From Alphaproteobacteria bacterium (GTDB lineage: Bacteria; Pseudomonadota; Alphaproteobacteria; UBA2136; UBA6156), in assembly GCA_027483385.1 (NCBI GenBank), contig JAIXUT010000185.1, positions 1 to 34,666 on the forward strand: DNA of 34,666 nucleotides. Direction: 5' to 3'. The position numbers were made by a program, and so were the translations under genes. Shown one piece after another: positions 30,628-34,666 of the stretch. Below the pieces are notes generated by a model. The model saw only the letters and a list, made by a program, of their open reading frames with translations, ran no database searches and had not been told where the DNA came from. Numbering within the stretch: the first letter of the stretch is position 1; each line of letters opens with the position of its first letter.

Positions 30628-33364
30628 TCAATCACGCCAGGTTTCCATATTTATCAATGGTAGAGAGGTAAATAATACCTTAAAGTCGATTGCTGCTGAA
30701 CAGAAGAAGGTCAGCAATGAGCTGGCTACGATGACACGTGGCACGGATGAATATGAAGCAAAGTTTAAAGAACTAAAATCTTTAAATGGTATACTAACAG
30801 AGCATAGAGAAGGGCTTCGCGGTATCTCCCAAGGTTTAACCTTGGGTAAAATTGGGCTTGATAAGTTTGTGGGCGTAGCGGCTGGTGCGTTTGCAGTTGA
30901 TGCGGTTTTGAATTATGGGAAAGCCGCGTTTAGCAATGCCACTTCCCTGGAATTGATGGGCAAAAAAGCCCAGAAAGTTTTTGGCGAATACCTTCCACTC
31001 GTAACCAAAGAAGCCGAAAAAAATGCGGCAGCGATGGGGCTTACCAATGCCCAGTATTTAGCTGCGGCCGCAGGCATCCAGGACTTGCTGGTACCGATGG
31101 GATTCCAGCGCGATACCGCTGCCGGTATTTCTACGCAGTTGGTCAATCTTTCCGGTGCCCTGGCCGAATGGTCCAATGGAGAACGCAGTGCAAAAGAAGT
31201 TACAGAAATACTCCAGGCGGCATTGCTCGGAGAACGCGATGCACTCAAAGGCCTGGGTATTGATTTACAGCAGGCGCAAATTGATGCTGAACTGGCAGCG
31301 CGCGGATTGAGTAAACTCACTGGCAATGCAAAACAACAAGCCGAAGCAAGTATTACCCTTGATCTCATCCTGCAAAAAAGCCAGGATGCGCAAAAGGCTT
31401 ACGCCGAAGGATCTGGAAGTATGGCACGGCAAAGCGCTGAACTTACGGCAAAGTTCCAAGAGGTATATGATAAAGTATCTACCCTGCTCATACCAGTATT
31501 TCAAGGTCTTTTAACGATTGCTGATCCGGTTATTGGAGCACTTGGCGATATTGCTGGAAGTGTGGTAGATTTGATAAATGCCGCATCAGGGACCGAAGCA
31601 AAACAAAACATAACAGATTTATCTAAAGCCTATGATGAACTTACGGCTGCAGTAGATCAGTCAAATAAAATGCAGTTCCGGGCTTCTGATGCTTATGAGG
31701 AAAGCCGCGCGGGATCCGTACAACTTACAACTGATTCACAGGAACTTGCAAAAGTAACTGCCAAAATTGGAGCATTACTACCTCAAGTAGTTGAACAGTG
31801 GGATGATAATGGGAAAGCCATCTTAATCAATTCAGAGGCGCTTAAAAAATACATTGAGGATCAAAAGAAAGCCGCCGCTGCCGAAAAAGCCGCCGCCGAT
31901 GCAGCCGCCGCAGCCGCCGCTAAAAAAGCAGCCTATGCAAAAGATGCTGATAAACGCGCCAAAGAAGCCGCCAAATTAATAGAGGATGAAAAGGCGCTGG
32001 CTGAAAAAGTCAAACAGTATCGCCTTGACTTACTTTCTCAGCAGTCAAATGATGAAATTCAAATTGCCATCCGCAACGTAGAAAAGAAGTATGATGCGGA
32101 AATTAAAAAGGCGGTTGAACTGGAAAAGAAGGGCGTAAAGGATGCCACGGTACAGCGCATTGCACTCGAGGAAATCAAAGGGGAAGAGATCGCATTTGTA
32201 ATCCGGAAGATTGCTGAAAAAGCCCGGGACGAACAGGAGAAAAAAGCCTATGAAACGGCAAAAGCCGTAGCACAAAAGGAGTTGGATGCTGCGATTGAAA
32301 CCGAGAAGTTCAAGGAAGAGCGCGATGCATCGAGAAAAAAGGCGCAAGAAGATATAAAAGCCTTCGAACAGGAAGGAACGCTCACTGAACAGGAGCAGCA
32401 ACTTGCTCAACTGGATACCCAATACCTGGCATTACTTGCTCAGGCAGATGAATTCGGGGTTGATTCTGTAGCAATCACGGCAGCCTATGAGCGCCAAAAA
32501 GCCGATATTGTAAAGAAAAGCGCTGAAGAGCGCCTACAATATGAAAAAGACCTCGCCGATGCACAGCGAGACGTAGAAATTGAGAAGTACAACGCGATCG
32601 CCGAAGGTGCCGGGTTGGTTAGAGGCTTGCTGGATGAAAGCAATGCCATATCAAAAGCCTTATTTGTAGTTGAAAAAACGGCCGCAATTGCCTCGGTGAT
32701 CATATCCTTACAAAAAGAAAAGGCGGCGATCCTGGCTGCAGCGCGATTAGGCACGCCATTCGATCCCACCGGTATTGCCGCACTCACTTTGGCGGCTCCA
32801 CAGCTGGCCAAAGCCAATATCCGTGCGGGAATTTCGGTGGCAACCATTGGCGCCACTGCCATCAAGGCATTCGTGCCGCAAAAATTTGATGGTGGTTATT
32901 ATGATGTGATTGGGCAAACGGACAAACGGAACTACCGAGCCAGAGGGATTGGTACACCAGTTACCGGATTACTTCCAAATTTCCCGGTGCTGTTTCAATC
33001 CGGAGCCACCGGTGGCCCAGTGCTGGCCAGCGAACGTGGCCGTGAATACTTTGTAGCAAATAAAGACCTGGCCAATCCGCGCGTAGCCTCTTACGTGGCC
33101 ATGATCGACAACATCACCCGTGGGCGCAGCGTTGCGCAATTCGCCACCGGTGGTATCAATCCAACTACGGCAACCTTGCCATCCGCACCCGCGCAGGACC
33201 AAATGATGATACGGGAATTTACCAACTCGATTGCAACGCTCAATGCGATTTTGGCGAAAATGCTAAACAATGGCGTGGTGGCCATCGTGCCAGATAAAAC
33301 TACAGTAGATATTTTTGATCGATTCAATACGATTAATAATGCGTCTGGTGGTTTTTATGAGTAA
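30620..33364 (+). CDS. Tail tape measure protein
   Basis: The 914-residue protein has the length and plan of a tape measure: an N-terminal domain with conserved repeats (INGREVNNTLKSIAAEQKKV; AQYLAAAAGIQDLLVPMGFQ), a TP901-like region at about 95-260, and a long alanine/lysine/glutamate coiled coil at about 410-680, including a low-complexity run of K, A and E near 413-445. The C-terminal part is more globular with hydrophobic helices. It sets tail length and guides assembly. The stop abuts the minus-strand integrase stop with no gap. Confidence 0.88.
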   Translation: MANQSRQVSIFINGREVNNTLKSIAAEQKKVSNELATMTRGTDEYEAKFKELKSLNGILTEHREGLRGISQGLTLGKIGLDKFVGVAAGAFAVDAVLNYGKAAFSNATSLELMGKKAQKVFGEYLPLVTKEAEKNAAAMGLTNAQYLAAAAGIQDLLVPMGFQRDTAAGISTQLVNLSGALAEWSNGERSAKEVTEILQAALLGERDALKGLGIDLQQAQIDAELAARGLSKLTGNAKQQAEASITLDLILQKSQDAQKAYAEGSGSMARQSAELTAKFQEVYDKVSTLLIPVFQGLLTIADPVIGALGDIAGSVVDLINAASGTEAKQNITDLSKAYDELTAAVDQSNKMQFRASDAYEESRAGSVQLTTDSQELAKVTAKIGALLPQVVEQWDDNGKAILINSEALKKYIEDQKKAAAAEKAAADAAAAAAAKKAAYAKDADKRAKEAAKLIEDEKALAEKVKQYRLDLLSQQSNDEIQIAIRNVEKKYDAEIKKAVELEKKGVKDATVQRIALEEIKGEEIAFVIRKIAEKARDEQEKKAYETAKAVAQKELDAAIETEKFKEERDASRKKAQEDIKAFEQEGTLTEQEQQLAQLDTQYLALLAQADEFGVDSVAITAAYERQKADIVKKSAEERLQYEKDLADAQRDVEIEKYNAIAEGAGLVRGLLDESNAISKALFVVEKTAAIASVIISLQKEKAAILAAARLGTPFDPTGIAALTLAAPQLAKANIRAGISVATIGATAIKAFVPQKFDGGYYDVIGQTDKRNYRARGIGTPVTGLLPNFPVLFQSGATGGPVLASERGREYFVANKDLANPRVASYVAMIDNITRGRSVAQFATGGINPTTATLPSAPAQDQMMIREFTNSIATLNAILAKMLNNGVVAIVPDKTTVDIFDRFNTINNASGGFYE

Positions 33365-34552
33365 CTAATCACCATCATCTTTTTTAAGATGGTTCATGGG
33401 CAGCGAGATATTTAGATCCTTGATGATCGGGTTCACAACGCCCAACCGTTTCACATATCGCTGGAAAACTTCCAGGCTATTTTGCCGGAAATGGTGCATC
33501 GCCGAAACAACATCCACACCGGAATCAAGTAGGAAAAGTGCCAGCGTATCTTTCAATGAATATAACTGAAGGCCTTTTGTACTCTGCAAAAGGCCTTCAG
33601 TTTGCATTCTCCGGATGGTTACCCGGAACCGTTCGGATAGTGTATTCTCCCCGATCCGGTCGGGCCTCGGAAATAACTCCTTATTGTGCCGCCCTTTTGC
33701 CTTCCCGAAAACGTAATACGTTTCCGGATATTCATGCAGATTGAAGGACTTCAAGACTTCAATCAAGTCAGATGGGATCGTGATCGTTGAGTTTCGGCGG
33801 TTTTTCGAATCCTTTCCGGCAAAGCGCACAACTCCTGTCGCAAAATCAAATGCCCCGCAGCGCAAATCCCGTTCCTCTCCTGGTCGAATGGCCAGATAAC
33901 CGAGCAGCAAACTGCACAGGTATAAGCCGCGGTCATGGCGCGCAACATATTGCATGTACTTTTCAAATTCTTGTTTGGAAAATGGGCGACGCTGCGGATC
34001 CCCTTCTACCCTGTTTTGAATCTTCTTGCAGAAGTTTTCATCGATATACCCACGTTTTTCGAGTTCGGTGAACAGGCTTCGAAGGTTGTTCTTTCTGGTA
34101 TTGTGCGTAGTATTGGATACTTTCAACTTAACGATGTTGTAATCGAAGTACCCTTGCACCGTGCTCAATGTCAATTGCTTACAACGCAATGTTTGCAGGC
34201 CTGACTTCACCAGGTATTCAGAAAACCACCGCGCAGTCTCGCGGAACGTTTTCATGGTTTTCACCTTATCACTTCTTTTCAGGGAAACAGCCAGTTCGAG
34301 GGCGGTAATGAAAAACTCATCACCTGGCTGCATGGGCAGTGGCGAAACTTTCGCCCGGATAGCCTCCAGCATTTTGTTGGCTTCGATCAGCCGTACATCA
34401 AGATTTGTTATTGAATTCAATTCGAGGCCGTCTTCAGTTGCGCTTTTTCGAAAGCGTCGGCGCTTACCATCCGATCCAGTGAAGTACCACTGGATGTACC
34501 ACGTTTTGCCAGTCTTAAGTTGTGGTTGGGAATCTGCTACACGTTTGGACAT
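33365..34552 (-). CDS. int: Tyrosine integrase (atypical catalytic boxes)
   Basis: The 395-residue protein has an N-terminal arm-binding segment (KTWYIQWYFTGSDGKRRRFR), a SAM-like core-binding domain at about 80-180 and a catalytic domain at about 187-375. R223 in AIRPGEERDL is the box I arginine and Y366 in FQRYVKRLG the nucleophile. Where most integrases have H-x-L-R-H-T, this one has YSLKDT (331-336), so Arg becomes Lys and a His becomes Asp; L-G-H becomes F-R-Q (355-357). Some Bacteroidota integrases use lysine here. It would join phage and host att sites. The start follows nine As and a palindrome. Confidence 0.88.
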   Translation of the reverse strand: MSKRVADSQPQLKTGKTWYIQWYFTGSDGKRRRFRKSATEDGLELNSITNLDVRLIEANKMLEAIRAKVSPLPMQPGDEFFITALELAVSLKRSDKVKTMKTFRETARWFSEYLVKSGLQTLRCKQLTLSTVQGYFDYNIVKLKVSNTTHNTRKNNLRSLFTELEKRGYIDENFCKKIQNRVEGDPQRRPFSKQEFEKYMQYVARHDRGLYLCSLLLGYLAIRPGEERDLRCGAFDFATGVVRFAGKDSKNRRNSTITIPSDLIEVLKSFNLHEYPETYYVFGKAKGRHNKELFPRPDRIGENTLSERFRVTIRRMQTEGLLQSTKGLQLYSLKDTLALFLLDSGVDVVSAMHHFRQNSLEVFQRYVKRLGVVNPIIKDLNISLPMNHLKKDDGD

Positions 34553-34563
34553 TTTTTTTTTGG

Positions 34564-34602
34564 CCTGAACTGGTCTGCCAAGTTATTTGGCAGACCATCA
34601 GG
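34564..34602. repeat. Long palindrome upstream of integrase start
   Basis: TGGTCTGCCAA at 34571-34581 and TTGGCAGACCA at 34587-34597 are perfect 11-base arms with a five-base centre. CCTGA at 34564-34568 and TCAGG at 34598-34602 extend it. No T run follows in either direction, so it is not a clear terminator. It is a candidate operator, recombination-factor site or mRNA hairpin that controls integrase translation. Confidence 0.6.
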
Positions 34603-34649
34603 GCAAAAAAGGTGTAACTTAATGATCTTTAGGCGTTTAGTTGCCTATA

Positions 34650-34666
34650 TGGTGGCGGAGGCCGGA
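34650..34666 (-). tRNA. 3' end of a tRNA gene (partial), likely attachment site
   Basis: Read on the minus strand, the last 17 bases give a T-loop end, T-stem half CCGGC, acceptor half CTCCGCC, discriminator A and an encoded CCA. The gene body would lie beyond the window, with 5' acceptor GGCGGAG. It ends 98 bases before the integrase start on the same strand, the classic order of tRNA 3' end, att site and int gene. The isotype cannot be read. Confidence 0.55.

Noticed and set aside
34650-34666. tmRNA or alanine tRNA end
   Set aside because: The visible acceptor half pairs as GGCGGAG without the G3-U70 pair expected of those RNAs.

Overview
This window is most of an integrated, temperate tailed phage (prophage) of a Bacteroidota host. 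Three things point to Bacteroidota. Genes start without Shine-Dalgarno sequences and often follow A-rich leaders. Two intergenic promoters match the Bacteroidetes -33/-7 form exactly (TTG-N19-TAnnTTTG). Four exported proteins place a glutamine right after the predicted signal-peptidase cut (the Bacteroidetes Q-rule). A siphovirus-like virion is my inference: there is a tape measure and a tube-like protein but no recognisable sheath.

Layout. Positions 1-4182 hold small accessory or early genes: the tail of a DNA adenine methylase, an ASCH-like protein, an HNH nuclease, a MazG-like protein, two DUF551-like proteins, several unknowns and one gene broken by an amber codon. Positions 4179-5640 hold a promoter/operator/terminator knot and the lysis genes (amidase, holin-like). 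Positions 5725-10210 hold head genes (ClpP-type prohead protease fused to a scaffold-like tail, major capsid protein) and a tail-tube candidate. Positions 10309-13257 hold the terminase genes. Positions 13340-25009 hold large tail, fibre and exported proteins, including a 1264-residue fibre with YadA-like repeats and a signal peptide. Positions 25028-26512 hold an HU protein and a small regulator cassette with its own host-type promoter. Positions 26637-33364 hold the portal, connector-like genes and the tape measure. A minus-strand tyrosine integrase (33365-34552) closes the phage. The last 17 bases look like the 3' end of a minus-strand tRNA gene, the likely attachment site.

The most notable signal is a family of nine sites, TGTCCTTT-N24-TTTG, each in the gap before a lysis or virion gene. 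Eight keep the 24-base spacing with TTTG or TTTA, and the ninth is offset by one. In four of them the start codon lies exactly four bases after TTTG, and in two more five and eight bases after, so the mRNAs are probably leaderless or nearly so. Several sites lie just after an intrinsic terminator, so the virion genes appear to be cut into separately started transcription units. I infer a phage-specific late promoter. It differs from the host consensus, and from the host-type promoter that drives the small regulator cassette inside the late region.

The gene order is also unusual: terminase and portal are about 14 kb apart, separated by fibre and exported-protein genes.
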